A DNA stretch of 64,000 bases from Parvibaculaceae bacterium Mf 1.05b.01 (GCA_000509225.1 BAOK01000001.1:2633141-2697140); one strand, 5' to 3'. Counted from the first letter of the stretch, positions 17,196 through 25,205 are shown. Notes: a model not told the origin generated them from the letters alone. Program-made: numbers and translations.

Positions 17196-18463
17196 ATTTT
17201 CCTGTCCTCTATCACGCCTGCATCCGTTAGCTCAGCTATCTCCTCATCTGAGAGATGGAGCTTACTTGCCAGAACACTATTGGTGTCAGCACCTCGCACA
17301 GGAGGTGATCGGTGATACTGAACAGGCGTCTCACTTAGTTTGAGTGGATTGCCAATGAGCGGAACACTTCCGCTGCCTGCGGTTGGGTGAGGCATTTCCA
17401 CTTTCATTTCTCGGTGCTGAATTTGAGGATCTGCAAAAATATCTGGAATCGTGTTGATCGGCCCGCAAGGCACGCCGGCCCCTTCCAACAGCTCAATCCA
17501 TTCGGCCGCTGACTTTTGTCGGGTCAGGTCCTGCAATATTGGGATCAGCACGTCACGGTTGCGCACGCGGTCAACATTCCTGGCAAAGCGTTCGTCGACA
17601 GATAGATGCTCTGCGCCTGCGGCCGAACAGAATTTCGAAAACTGACCATCATTTCCAACTGCGAGGATGAAGGTCTTGTCAGACGCGGGAAAGGTTTCAT
17701 AAGGCACAATGGTCGGATGACCATTTCCCAGGGGCATGGGCGTTTCTCCTGAGACGAGATAGGAGGCACCCTGATTCACCAACCAGGCAACCTGGCTGTC
17801 CAGAAGTGAGATGTCTATGTGCTGACCAGTTCCCGATTTGTGGCGCGCTTCCAACGCCGCCAGAATTCCGACCGTCGCATACATGCCGCACATGACATCG
17901 GCAATGCCGACCCCGACTTTCATCGGTCCTGTGCTTTGCGGATGGTCCAGAGGATCACCTGTAATGCTCATGATCCCGCCCATTCCCTGAATGAGAAAGT
18001 CATAACCAGCACGGGGAGCATAGGGGCCGGTTTGACCAAAACCTGAAATAGAACAATAGATCAGCCGAGGATTTCGTTTGGAGAGCGTCTCATAGTCCAA
18101 TCCATAGCGCGCAAGATCTCCCACTTTGAAATTCTCAACCAGAATGTCGGCGCTGTCGGCCAATTGACGAATGAGCTCGCGGCCTTCCTCACTTGCCAAG
18201 TTGATCGCGACGGATTGCTTGTTGCGGTTTGACGATAGGTAGTAGGCACTCTCTTCGGTGTCTTTGCCTTCGGCATCTTTCAGGAACGGGGGACCCCAGG
18301 CGCGGGTATCATCCCCCTTGCCAGGCCGCTCAATTTTGATGATCTCTGCGCCCAAATCGCCGAGCAATTGAGTCGCCGTTGGTCCGGCGAGGATCCTCGA
18401 CAGATCCAGTACAGTAAGGCCAGACAGCGCGCCGGTCCCTTCTTGGTGGTTTTCAGTGGTCAT
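17192..18463 (-). CDS. CaiB/BaiF family (type III) CoA-transferase
   Basis: A 423-residue cytoplasmic enzyme moving CoA between carboxylic acids. Family marks are LTVLDLSRILAGPTATQLLGDLGAEIIKIERPGKGDDTR at the N-terminus, SSNRNKQSVAINL, DILVENFKVGDLARYGLDY, and GVGIADVMCGMYA, which holds the probable catalytic Asp near residue 189. The C-terminus has AGVPCGPINTIPDIFADPQIQHREM, also standard. The ATG at 18463 is chosen over an upstream extension because MTTENHQ is followed directly by the domain and GAGAAAC precedes it. It sits between a secreted esterase (30 bases upstream) and a ThDP enzyme (4-base overlap), suggesting activation of an acid released by the esterase. Confidence 0.92.
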   Translation of the reverse strand: MTTENHQEGTGALSGLTVLDLSRILAGPTATQLLGDLGAEIIKIERPGKGDDTRAWGPPFLKDAEGKDTEESAYYLSSNRNKQSVAINLASEEGRELIRQLADSADILVENFKVGDLARYGLDYETLSKRNPRLIYCSISGFGQTGPYAPRAGYDFLIQGMGGIMSITGDPLDHPQSTGPMKVGVGIADVMCGMYATVGILAALEARHKSGTGQHIDISLLDSQVAWLVNQGASYLVSGETPMPLGNGHPTIVPYETFPASDKTFILAVGNDGQFSKFCSAAGAEHLSVDERFARNVDRVRNRDVLIPILQDLTRQKSAAEWIELLEGAGVPCGPINTIPDIFADPQIQHREMKVEMPHPTAGSGSVPLIGNPLKLSETPVQYHRSPPVRGADTNSVLASKLHLSDEEIAELTDAGVIEDRKI

Positions 18464-18492
18464 GATTGTTTCTCTATGGTCGACGCGCCACT

Positions 18493-19320
18493 CTACCAAC
18501 CTTTAAGGCCGGACAGAATTTCCCAGCTGCGCTCAATCCAGGCCGCACGATAAATGTGGCCGCCTTCATGGACGCAAAGCTCTAAAACGCTGCTGTCGCA
18601 TCTCAATCTACGTTCGCAGCGGAACGGTTCAGCTTCCAGGATCTCCGGCTCTTCCTTTTCACACTGGCCTTGGGAGTGCCAGATATCAAAACTCTCATAG
18701 GTATTTCCCTGGCGATAGAGGCCTCCAGCGATCGCGCGCCCGATCAATGGAAAGGTCCCGTCTTTTTGCCCGTGATAATGCATAAGGTTTGGCGTGCCAC
18801 TTGGACAGGTTTCTGGAAGCGGATTCCATAGCGTGCCCGCTACAGGCACAAAACCCGCGAACCTGTCACCCATATAACATGACAGACTCCACACCATCGA
18901 GGCACCTAAAGAAAAACCAGATGCCAGGATCTTGTCCCTTGGTACATGGAACCGGGCCTGGACGTCATCCAGCACCTCTCCCACGTAGGCGAGCTCGTTT
19001 CTGGCTCTTGCTGGCGCCCCGGGAAATGACCAGCCGCCGCGGAGACCGTTCGCGGCAATGAGGGCGATGCCGTGACGATCACTCATCGCCTGCAGGTTCG
19101 TATTGCGCATGACACCTTCCGACGACCCCTTCCACCCATGGAAAAAGAGGACGGCTCCGGCAGGGCGGTCACCTGCCAAACTGTCAGGCAGGTAAATCCG
19201 ATAGTCCCCTGATCGCACGACACAATCTGTGTCGCTCGCTCCACACGCTGCCGCGGGCGGCGCAAGGAGATTCAAGAATGCACAAATCATGAGCAGATTG
19301 ATTGAAAAAAAACGGGACAC
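18493..19320 (-). CDS. Secreted alpha/beta-hydrolase esterase (PHB depolymerase/feruloyl esterase-like)
   Basis: A 275-residue exported hydrolase. Residues 1-25 are a signal peptide (MSRFFSINLLMICAFLNLLAPPAAA). The mature part has the LpqC/PHB-depolymerase pattern: YRIYLPDSLAGDRPAGAVLFFHGW (oxyanion region), GFSLGASMVWSLSCY with the nucleophile Ser in GxSxG, GQKDGTFP with the catalytic Asp, and HEGGHIYR with the catalytic His. Several Cys residues are consistent with periplasmic disulfides. It is the first gene of a probable operon with a CoA-transferase and a ThDP enzyme. The substrate could be an aromatic ester or a short-chain polyester; it cannot be decided from sequence. Confidence 0.82.
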   Translation of the reverse strand: MSRFFSINLLMICAFLNLLAPPAAACGASDTDCVVRSGDYRIYLPDSLAGDRPAGAVLFFHGWKGSSEGVMRNTNLQAMSDRHGIALIAANGLRGGWSFPGAPARARNELAYVGEVLDDVQARFHVPRDKILASGFSLGASMVWSLSCYMGDRFAGFVPVAGTLWNPLPETCPSGTPNLMHYHGQKDGTFPLIGRAIAGGLYRQGNTYESFDIWHSQGQCEKEEPEILEAEPFRCERRLRCDSSVLELCVHEGGHIYRAAWIERSWEILSGLKGW

Positions 19321-19504
19321 CTGACCCTCGATAAAGCTTTCGCCACTGCGAAATGAGTAGCGGAAATTCCGTTCACGAACACATGACGAATTTGAGAGCG
19401 AAACTGATCACAATGTTGCACTTGTGTATTGCACATAGGAAGCAAGACTCAATAGTCTTTGAGGCTCTACGAGCCGGTATCGTAGGTCAAATTCTGGGGG
19501 GAAT

Positions 19505-19717
19505 ATGGATTTTGCTGAAATGGCCCTGGCCGCGTTGCGCATGTACGCTCTCGTGGGCGTCGGTGTGAGCGCCTTGTTTCTCTTGATCGGCATTGACCGC
19601 ATCGATGAAGACGCTCGCGGCGCCTATCTGTTTCGCCCCTTGCTCATCCCGGCCATTGTCAGTCTCTGGCCTTTGGTCGTCCTGCGGTGGATCCGCCTTG
19701 AACTTAAAACGAGCTAG
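19505..19717 (+). CDS. Small two-helix membrane protein of the Rieske-cytochrome operon
   Basis: A 70-residue hydrophobic protein with two predicted membrane helices: MALAALRMYALVGVGVSALFLLIG and YLFRPLLIPAIVSLWPLVVLRWI. Between them is a short acidic loop, DRIDEDARGA. No cofactor-binding motif is seen. A GGGGGGAATATG stretch provides the ribosome site. The next gene begins 9 bases after its stop, and the rest of the five-gene operon overlaps tightly, so it is probably a subunit or assembly factor of the di-heme Rieske protein encoded at 19888. No function can be assigned from sequence alone. Confidence 0.7.
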   Translation: MDFAEMALAALRMYALVGVGVSALFLLIGIDRIDEDARGAYLFRPLLIPAIVSLWPLVVLRWIRLELKTS

Positions 19718-19726
19718 AGGCTACCC

Positions 19727-19891
19727 ATGAAAAGACGCCATAGAACGGCTCATTTTGCGATCTGGCGCGGATTGGCATTCATTCTGCCGCTGCTTTTTGC
19801 CATTGCTGGCATCATTCACTATCAGCAAAGTTCTGATCACGCGCCAATCCAACTCTCCCCTCCTACCGCCAGCCAGGGAGAGCTCCGATGA
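19727..19891 (+). CDS. Very small single-helix membrane protein (54 aa)
   Basis: A 54-residue protein, short enough to be missed by default gene callers. It has a basic N-terminus (MKRRHRTAHF), one hydrophobic helix (IWRGLAFILPLLFAIAGIIHY) and a Pro/Ser-rich C-terminal tail. The stop overlaps the start of the Rieske-cytochrome gene as ATGA (19888-19891), and GGGAGAGCTCCG within its end is the ribosome site for that gene. This coupling is the strongest argument that it is translated. Probably a single-pass subunit of the complex, comparable to small subunits of other respiratory complexes; that is inference. Confidence 0.65.
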   Translation: MKRRHRTAHFAIWRGLAFILPLLFAIAGIIHYQQSSDHAPIQLSPPTASQGELR

Positions 19892-20943
19892 GCGTCAAAT
19901 ACACTCCGGTTCAGTGGAACCCAAACAAGTACGTATATGACCTCGTGACGCTTGCAGGCATCGTGCTTTACATCGTGCTGTTCCTCAAGTTCGCACCTAT
20001 GGAAATCGAACGGTCGCAGCAGGTGAACTACCCCATTCTGCGCATGCGTGCGTTTGGCACCTGCGCGTTCCTGCTCCTCTCGATCATCTTATGCATCGGT
20101 CCGCTTGCCCGGCTTGATAAGCGCTTTCTTCCATTGCTGTACAACCGTCGGCACCTGGGTGTTTTGACTTTCGCTGTCGCGCTGACCCACGCCAGCTATG
20201 TCATTGATTGGTACTATGTCTTTTCACCAACTGACCGCTATGTGGCCCTTATCACCAGCAATGTAGACTATGGTCAGTTCCTGGGCTTCCCCTTTGAAGC
20301 TTTCGGCATTTTCTCGCTGTTTGTGCTGCTGGTCCTTGCGGTGACAAGCCATGACTTCTGGTTGAAGTTCTTTACGCCACCCTTCTGGAAAGCGCTCCAC
20401 ATGATGATTTATGTGGGTTACGCCTCCCTGGTGGCACATGTGCTTTTTGGTTACATGCAAGGCGCGACAGACCCTATCTTCCCTGTTCTTGTGCTCTTCT
20501 TTTCCGCTACCGTTTTGCTTCTCCATATTGCAGCTGGCAAGCGCGAGACGACAGCAGATCGATCCACCACGGCAATGATTGAGGGTGATTGGGTCAATGT
20601 TGCACGCCTAGAAGACCTTGAAGATGAGCATGGACATGTGGTGCCGCTTCCAGGCGGCGAACGCATCGCGATATTTCGATATGACGGAAAGCTCTCAGCC
20701 ACATCAAATGCGTGTGCGCACCAGAACGGCCCCTTGGGCGAAGGGCGCATTATTGATGGTTGCATCACCTGCCCCTGGCACGGATTTCAATACCGACCTG
20801 AAGATGGGTGTGCACCTACTCCTTTCACCGAAAAAATCGCCACCTACCGCCTGCTTCTTAAAGATGGTGACATTCTTGTTGACCCAAAACCCAACCCACC
20901 TGGAACACATGTTGATCCGGTCCTTATCGGGGAGAGCGTCTAA
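19888..20943 (+). CDS. Ferric-reductase-like di-heme membrane protein fused to a Rieske [2Fe-2S] domain
   Basis: A 351-residue inner-membrane electron-transfer protein. Residues about 17-215 form six helices of the ferric reductase/NOX/MsrQ type. Two helices carry His pairs spaced as for two stacked b hemes: H89/H101 (RRHLGVLTFAVALTH) and H171/H184 (ALHMMIYVGYASLVAH). After a short linker, residues about 235-335 are a Rieske domain with C276-x-H278 (CAHQNGPLG) and C295-x-x-H298 (CPWHGF). No flavin or NAD(P)H domain is present, so the Rieske centre replaces the usual FAD/NAD module. Overlaps with both neighbours (4 bases before, 1 base after) imply one operon. Electron donor, acceptor and the side on which the Rieske domain faces are unknown. 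Confidence 0.85.
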   Translation: MSVKYTPVQWNPNKYVYDLVTLAGIVLYIVLFLKFAPMEIERSQQVNYPILRMRAFGTCAFLLLSIILCIGPLARLDKRFLPLLYNRRHLGVLTFAVALTHASYVIDWYYVFSPTDRYVALITSNVDYGQFLGFPFEAFGIFSLFVLLVLAVTSHDFWLKFFTPPFWKALHMMIYVGYASLVAHVLFGYMQGATDPIFPVLVLFFSATVLLLHIAAGKRETTADRSTTAMIEGDWVNVARLEDLEDEHGHVVPLPGGERIAIFRYDGKLSATSNACAHQNGPLGEGRIIDGCITCPWHGFQYRPEDGCAPTPFTEKIATYRLLLKDGDILVDPKPNPPGTHVDPVLIGESV

Positions 20944-21713
20944 TGGCCAAGACACATGACGATTTTTTTGTGGGCTACATCCGTGGCGTGCCGCGAGGTA
21001 GTCGCGCGCTCATAATATTGGTCATTCTGGCCTTTGTCGGCGCGATGTCGGGTGCGGGCTATTTTATCTCTGCTACGCAGCCTGACCCTGGGCCAGGGCG
21101 GTTCTTCTTTCAGCACAAAGCATTCACCGGCATTCTGGAGACGGCGCCCTATCCTCTTGTCCGGGTCGCTCCGAATGAAACCTACCCGGAAGGACACACG
21201 CTTCTTCTCGCAGGTCAGGGAAAACGAGGCGTGCAAGCGACGGCTGCAGCGCTCGCAGGGAAAGTTGTTGATGTCGGTGGCGTGCTGCTAAAGCGCGGCA
21301 CGATCGACATGCTTCAAGTAGGTCGTCGTGTCCCTCTACAAGCATCAGTTGATGGGCTGAGTGACGATGCACGCGAAGCGATTGATCTCTCCGTTACAGA
21401 TCTCGGCACCTGGCGCCTGACCGGCGAAATTTGCGACGGCAAGTGTTATGTCGGTGCCATGCGTCCGGGCACTGGAATCGCCCACAAAGCCTGCGCCAAT
21501 TTGTGTCTCAATGGTGGCGTGCCGGCCGTTTTCGTCAGCACTGCGCCGGTAGAGGGAACAGAGTTTTTCCTCCTTTCCGATCAGAACGGGAACCCGATCG
21601 ACAAAGAGCTTCAGCGGTTTGTCGCAGCACGGGTGCAAGTTGATGGTCAAATTGAGCGGCGGGGCGATCTGATGGTCTTCAAAGTCGACCTCAATAGTGT
21701 GGAGGTCCTGTGA
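20943..21713 (+). CDS. Membrane-anchored protein with conserved Cys/His cluster, partner of the Rieske cytochrome
   Basis: A 256-residue protein with one N-terminal membrane anchor (about 22-43, ALIILVILAFVGAMSGAGYFI) and a globular domain. I do not recognise a characterised family. The notable feature is a compact motif, C164-DGK-C168-YVGAMRPG with H181-KA-C184-ANL-C188, followed by LNGGVPAVFV. Four Cys and one His within 25 residues could bind an iron-sulfur or other metal site or form disulfides. Two repeated-looking beta segments (LLAGQGKRGVQATAAALAGKVVDV, then the C-terminal VQVDGQIERRGDLMVFKV) suggest OB-like folds. It starts on the last base of the preceding stop codon and ends overlapping the next start, so it is part of the complex. 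Confidence 0.72.
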   Translation: MAKTHDDFFVGYIRGVPRGSRALIILVILAFVGAMSGAGYFISATQPDPGPGRFFFQHKAFTGILETAPYPLVRVAPNETYPEGHTLLLAGQGKRGVQATAAALAGKVVDVGGVLLKRGTIDMLQVGRRVPLQASVDGLSDDAREAIDLSVTDLGTWRLTGEICDGKCYVGAMRPGTGIAHKACANLCLNGGVPAVFVSTAPVEGTEFFLLSDQNGNPIDKELQRFVAARVQVDGQIERRGDLMVFKVDLNSVEVL

Positions 21714-21943
21714 TGCTCGTCCGATTGATCTGGCATGTGGTCGGCCTCGCGGTAGCTGCAGGCATCTGCTACGGCGTCTACTTTGCATGGGGTCAGTTTC
21801 CCGCCTGGGCCAAAGGTACCGACTTCAATGACCTGCGCATCGTCGCTGTTTTTCTCCTTTTTGTCGTTGCACTCAGTCTGGCGGAAGCAATCTGGAGTCG
21901 CTTGCCTTCACGCCCGAAGGACGGGATCGCAGGTGGGAAATGA
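21713..21943 (+). CDS. Small two-helix membrane protein, last gene of the Rieske-cytochrome operon
   Basis: A 76-residue protein with two helices: LIWHVVGLAVAAGICYGVYFAW and LRIVAVFLLFVVALSLAEAIW. They are joined by a polar loop (GQFPAWAKGTDFND). The ATG at 21713 overlaps the preceding TGA and has GGAGG 7 bases upstream inside the previous gene; a GTG one codon earlier is possible. No family recognised. Conserved-looking His/Cys positions are too few for a cofactor claim. It closes the five-gene operon starting at 19505. Confidence 0.7.
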   Translation: MLVRLIWHVVGLAVAAGICYGVYFAWGQFPAWAKGTDFNDLRIVAVFLLFVVALSLAEAIWSRLPSRPKDGIAGGK

Positions 21944-22089
21944 CTATGATCCAACCGCGAGTGGTCCATTCCAAAAATCACTGCTGCCTCACTACGAGTT
22001 GACCGACAAATGATCTCCGTGAACGGATAAAACCTATAGTCTCTCTATGATTGCAAAGGTTTCTGCGCGACAAGATGAGGGTAAGCGTT

Positions 22090-23706
22090 ATGAGGAAAGC
22101 ACTAGGTCGTTCGTTGCTGAGCGATAGGGTTCGAACAAAATCGACCGCCTTTTCGCGGGAGGAGCGCGACGCGCTCGGTTTACGCGGTTTACTACCCCAC
22201 AACGTTTCTAACCTCGACACACAGAAGATGCGTGTTCTCGCGAATATGCGCCGCAAGGCTTACGATATTGAGAGATACATCTTCTTGACGGCTCTTCAGG
22301 AGCGCAACCAAACACTCTTCTATCGAACCCTGATCGATCACATCGAAGAGATCATGCCTCTGATTTACACGCCAACCGTGGGGCAGGCCTGCAAAGAATT
22401 CGCACACATCTTTAGAAAACCGCAGGGCTTCTACATCACCCCGGAAGACAGCGGCCACATCTCCTCAATGCTCGATAACTGGCCGGAAAAGGATATTCGC
22501 GTGATCGTGATTACCGACGGCCAACGCATCCTTGGCCTTGGGGATCTTGGAGCAAACGGCATGGGCATCCCCATTGGGAAACTCGCGCTTTACGTTGCCT
22601 GCGCTGGTATTCAGCCCCATCAATGTCTGCCTGTTATGCTTGATGTCGGTACGGCGAATGAAGAGCTTCGCCAAGACCCTCTTTACCTTGGCTATCCCTA
22701 CCCCCGCGTGAGCGGTGACGCATATGATGCGCTGGTGGCGGAGTTTGTCGATGCCGTTCAGGTGAAGTTTCCCAAGGCACTCATTCAATTTGAGGATTTT
22801 CAAACACCCAATGCTTATCGACTGCTGAATACCTATCGAGACCAGGTGCTCTGTTTCAACGATGACATTCAAGGCACCGCTGCTGTTGCCCTCGCCGGTG
22901 TTTATGCCTCCACACGCATATCGGACAAGAAGTTCGAAAACCTGAAAATTATGTTTCTTGGCGCGGGATCTGCCGCGACGGGCATTGCAGACCTGATCTG
23001 CGCTGCCTTTCAGAAAAAGGGACTGCCCGATGACGAGGCCCGCGCGCGGCTTTGGTTTGTCGATGTCGAGGGTCTTGTTGTTGAGAGCCGCGCGGATTTG
23101 ATGCCTCATAATCTGCCCTATGCACATGAACATCGAGAACTGGATTTTCTCTCTGCGATCCAAACGATCAAACCGGATGTGTTGATCGGTGCCACGGGTG
23201 CACCAGGCACGTTCACCGAAGAGGTGGTCCAAACGATGGCGGAAATCAACCACCGGCCGACAATCTTTGCCTTGTCCAATCCGACTTCGAGCGCTGAATG
23301 CACGGCCGAGCAAGCATATGAATGGAGCGATGGCAGGGCGATCTTCGCCAGTGGGAGCCCCTTTGAAAAAGTTGCCCTCAATGGTCACACCCATCGCCCT
23401 GCTCAGGGCAATAATGCCTATATTTTTCCAGGCATTGGGCTGGGGGCTATTGTTGCGGACGCGACGGTCATTTCGGAAAACATGTTTCTGGCAGCCGCAG
23501 AAGCACTCTCTGATGAGGTGACCGACGAAGACATTGCGGAAGGCGCGATCTATCCAAGACTGCCCACAATCCGAAATGTCTCAGCAAAGATCGCCGAGCG
23601 TGTCGCCGATACGGCTTGTCGTGAGGGTGTTGCGCAGGCTTCGTACCCTGAAGGATATGCCCAGGTCATCCGCGACTATATGTATGACCCTTCTTATTCG
23701 ACCTGA
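22090..23706 (+). CDS. maeA: NAD-dependent malic enzyme
   Basis: A 538-residue cytoplasmic enzyme decarboxylating L-malate to pyruvate. It has the large-type malic enzyme arrangement: FREERDALGLRGLLP-like N-terminus, LYRTLIDHIEEIMPLIYTPTVGQAC with the catalytic Tyr, VVITDGQRILGLGDLGANGMGIPIGKLALY, FEDFQTPNAYRLL and FNDDIQGTAAVALAG with metal ligands, then the NAD-binding FLGAGSAATGIADLI and ALSNPTSSAECTAEQAY. Three in-frame starts are close; the ATG at 22090 has GAGG 9 bases upstream, while the earlier TTG and ATG lack a site. The length matches maeA/sfcA rather than the small NADP type with a phosphotransacetylase tail. It is convergent with the sensor kinase gene. Confidence 0.93.
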   Translation: MRKALGRSLLSDRVRTKSTAFSREERDALGLRGLLPHNVSNLDTQKMRVLANMRRKAYDIERYIFLTALQERNQTLFYRTLIDHIEEIMPLIYTPTVGQACKEFAHIFRKPQGFYITPEDSGHISSMLDNWPEKDIRVIVITDGQRILGLGDLGANGMGIPIGKLALYVACAGIQPHQCLPVMLDVGTANEELRQDPLYLGYPYPRVSGDAYDALVAEFVDAVQVKFPKALIQFEDFQTPNAYRLLNTYRDQVLCFNDDIQGTAAVALAGVYASTRISDKKFENLKIMFLGAGSAATGIADLICAAFQKKGLPDDEARARLWFVDVEGLVVESRADLMPHNLPYAHEHRELDFLSAIQTIKPDVLIGATGAPGTFTEEVVQTMAEINHRPTIFALSNPTSSAECTAEQAYEWSDGRAIFASGSPFEKVALNGHTHRPAQGNNAYIFPGIGLGAIVADATVISENMFLAAAEALSDEVTDEDIAEGAIYPRLPTIRNVSAKIAERVADTACREGVAQASYPEGYAQVIRDYMYDPSYST

Positions 23707-23729
23707 CGTTGATCGATCGAGCGTTGCAT

Positions 23730-25205
23730 TCAGGTTTCTCGTGCCAACTTGAAAGATGCACGTAAACCGCCCGACTTTTTGTTGTGGAGGTCTAATTCCG
23801 CACCATGCGCCTGAATGATCGACTGGGCGATCGATAAGCCCAATCCGGACCCACCGGTATCCTTGTTACGCGAGATCTCCAGTCGGACAAATGGTTTAAG
23901 GACGTCGCGTAGATCCTCTGTTGGAATACCGGGTCCTTTGTCATCTATGCAGACCCGAACGGATTCGGCGTCAGGGACAGCCGAAATTTTGACTTCACTC
24001 CCATATTTCAGACCATTGTCGATGAGGTTTCGGAGAGCTCGACGCAAAGAACCGCGCCTACATAGAACGATGATGGGTACGCCCTCCTCATAGGTCACGC
24101 TCGCCCCTACATCTTGATAGTCATCACTCAAGCTGGTCAGCAAAGCGTTAAGGTCGACCCGGTGAAGCTCCTCCATACCTGAGGCATCCTCCGCCCAGGT
24201 CAGGATTTCCTCCATCATTGTCTTCATTTCATCGAGAGTGGCGATGACTTTGACGCGCTCGGTTTCCGGTTCCATGATCTCGGCTCGTATGCGCAGAGAC
24301 GTAAGCGGCGTCCTCAGATCATGTCCGACAGACCGAAGCATCGTCCGTTGTGTTTCAATCATGCGGGTGAGCCGTTCCTGCATGGCATTGAAAGCGGCGA
24401 TGGCCGACCGTAGGTCGGTTGGCCCTTCTTCTTTCAGCGATATTCCATGCCCACCACGGCCCAACTGATCGGCAGCCTCAGCCAGATTGGTCAGGGGGCG
24501 TGTTATACGCCTGGCAAAAAAGACCACGACTAAAACCGTTACCAAGATCATGCCGCCAGTTGCCAAAAACACACGAGGTGTCATGTTTTCCAGCGGATAG
24601 TGACCGGTGATACCGTTAATCCACCGACCATCCGATAAATGCACAGACATAATCATGTTTTCAAAACCCGGGCCGGGCGGCCCCCTCGGATCGGGCGGAG
24701 GGTGATGCCCCCCCGGTGGGGGCGGGCGCATGCCCGGCTCGCGATCACGGCGCATATCCTCGCGGGGCGGGCGCGCGCCTGCCGGACCAGATTGACGCCC
24801 CGGTCGCTGCAACCTATCTCCCCGGCAGACACGCACAGATTCAAAGTTCACATTGCGACTTTGCAACAAGTTGCTGAGCTGCTCCTCGTAAGAAGACAGG
24901 CATTCGATCGCGGAAAGACGATCAATCGCTGAGGACGAGGCCACCTCGATGCGAAGCGGGGTGCCCCGATTGTTTCGGGGTCCAGGCGCGAATCCAGGTC
25001 CTGATCTTCTGCCGGGAAATTCGAGGACTTGAGCGGTCCCTTCGGCCATCTTTTCAATAGCTGAGACATAGAGCGTAGAGCGCGCTTGCAGCCGACGTTC
25101 GCCGACGATCAGCAAGACATTGACGACCTGAGAGACCAGGAGAACAATAACAAACAGCGTGATGAGCTGCCCGGGAAGGGTACGCAGTCGAAGCAAATCG
25201 GTCAC
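23730..25205 (-). CDS. Sensor histidine kinase with Pro/His-rich periplasmic insert
   Basis: A 491-residue inner-membrane kinase of the EnvZ/OmpR-linked class. Membrane helices are at about 13-35 and 211-232, flanking a periplasmic region. Residues 130-181 of that region are extremely Pro, Gly, Arg and His rich (MRPPPPGGHHPPPDPRG). A HAMP domain follows (about 230-285), then the H box GHDLRTPLTS with His295, the N box NLIDNGLKYG, and the G boxes DDKGPGIP and GGSGLGLSIA. The start overlaps the response regulator stop as ATGA, so the pair is co-translated. The upstream operon encodes a haloperoxidase and an outer-membrane barrel, which could be its target. The ligand is unknown; metal or cationic peptide sensing is a guess from the insert. 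Confidence 0.9.
   Translation of the reverse strand: MTDLLRLRTLPGQLITLFVIVLLVSQVVNVLLIVGERRLQARSTLYVSAIEKMAEGTAQVLEFPGRRSGPGFAPGPRNNRGTPLRIEVASSSAIDRLSAIECLSSYEEQLSNLLQSRNVNFESVRVCRGDRLQRPGRQSGPAGARPPREDMRRDREPGMRPPPPGGHHPPPDPRGPPGPGFENMIMSVHLSDGRWINGITGHYPLENMTPRVFLATGGMILVTVLVVVFFARRITRPLTNLAEAADQLGRGGHGISLKEEGPTDLRSAIAAFNAMQERLTRMIETQRTMLRSVGHDLRTPLTSLRIRAEIMEPETERVKVIATLDEMKTMMEEILTWAEDASGMEELHRVDLNALLTSLSDDYQDVGASVTYEEGVPIIVLCRRGSLRRALRNLIDNGLKYGSEVKISAVPDAESVRVCIDDKGPGIPTEDLRDVLKPFVRLEISRNKDTGGSGLGLSIAQSIIQAHGAELDLHNKKSGGLRASFKLARET
23733..23768. terminator. Possible hairpin in the malic enzyme/kinase convergent junction
   Basis: GGTTT (23733-23737) with CGTGC (23740-23744) pairs with GCACG (23758-23762) and AAACC (23764-23768), with a small internal loop. 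On the plus strand five T residues follow after a GC-rich gap of seven bases. It lies inside the 3' end of the kinase gene, 27 bases past the malic enzyme stop, and may terminate malic enzyme transcription. Confidence 0.35.

Noticed and set aside
15591..18463. Oxalate degradation pair (frc-oxc)
   Set aside because: Gene pairing fits, but the ThDP enzyme lacks close resemblance to oxalyl-CoA decarboxylase and has a changed Mg motif; naming it would be over-claiming.
22465..23394. 309-codon open frame on the minus strand inside the malic enzyme gene
   Set aside because: It is antisense to a highly conserved coding sequence, has no ribosome site and no recognisable domain; codon use follows the plus-strand gene.
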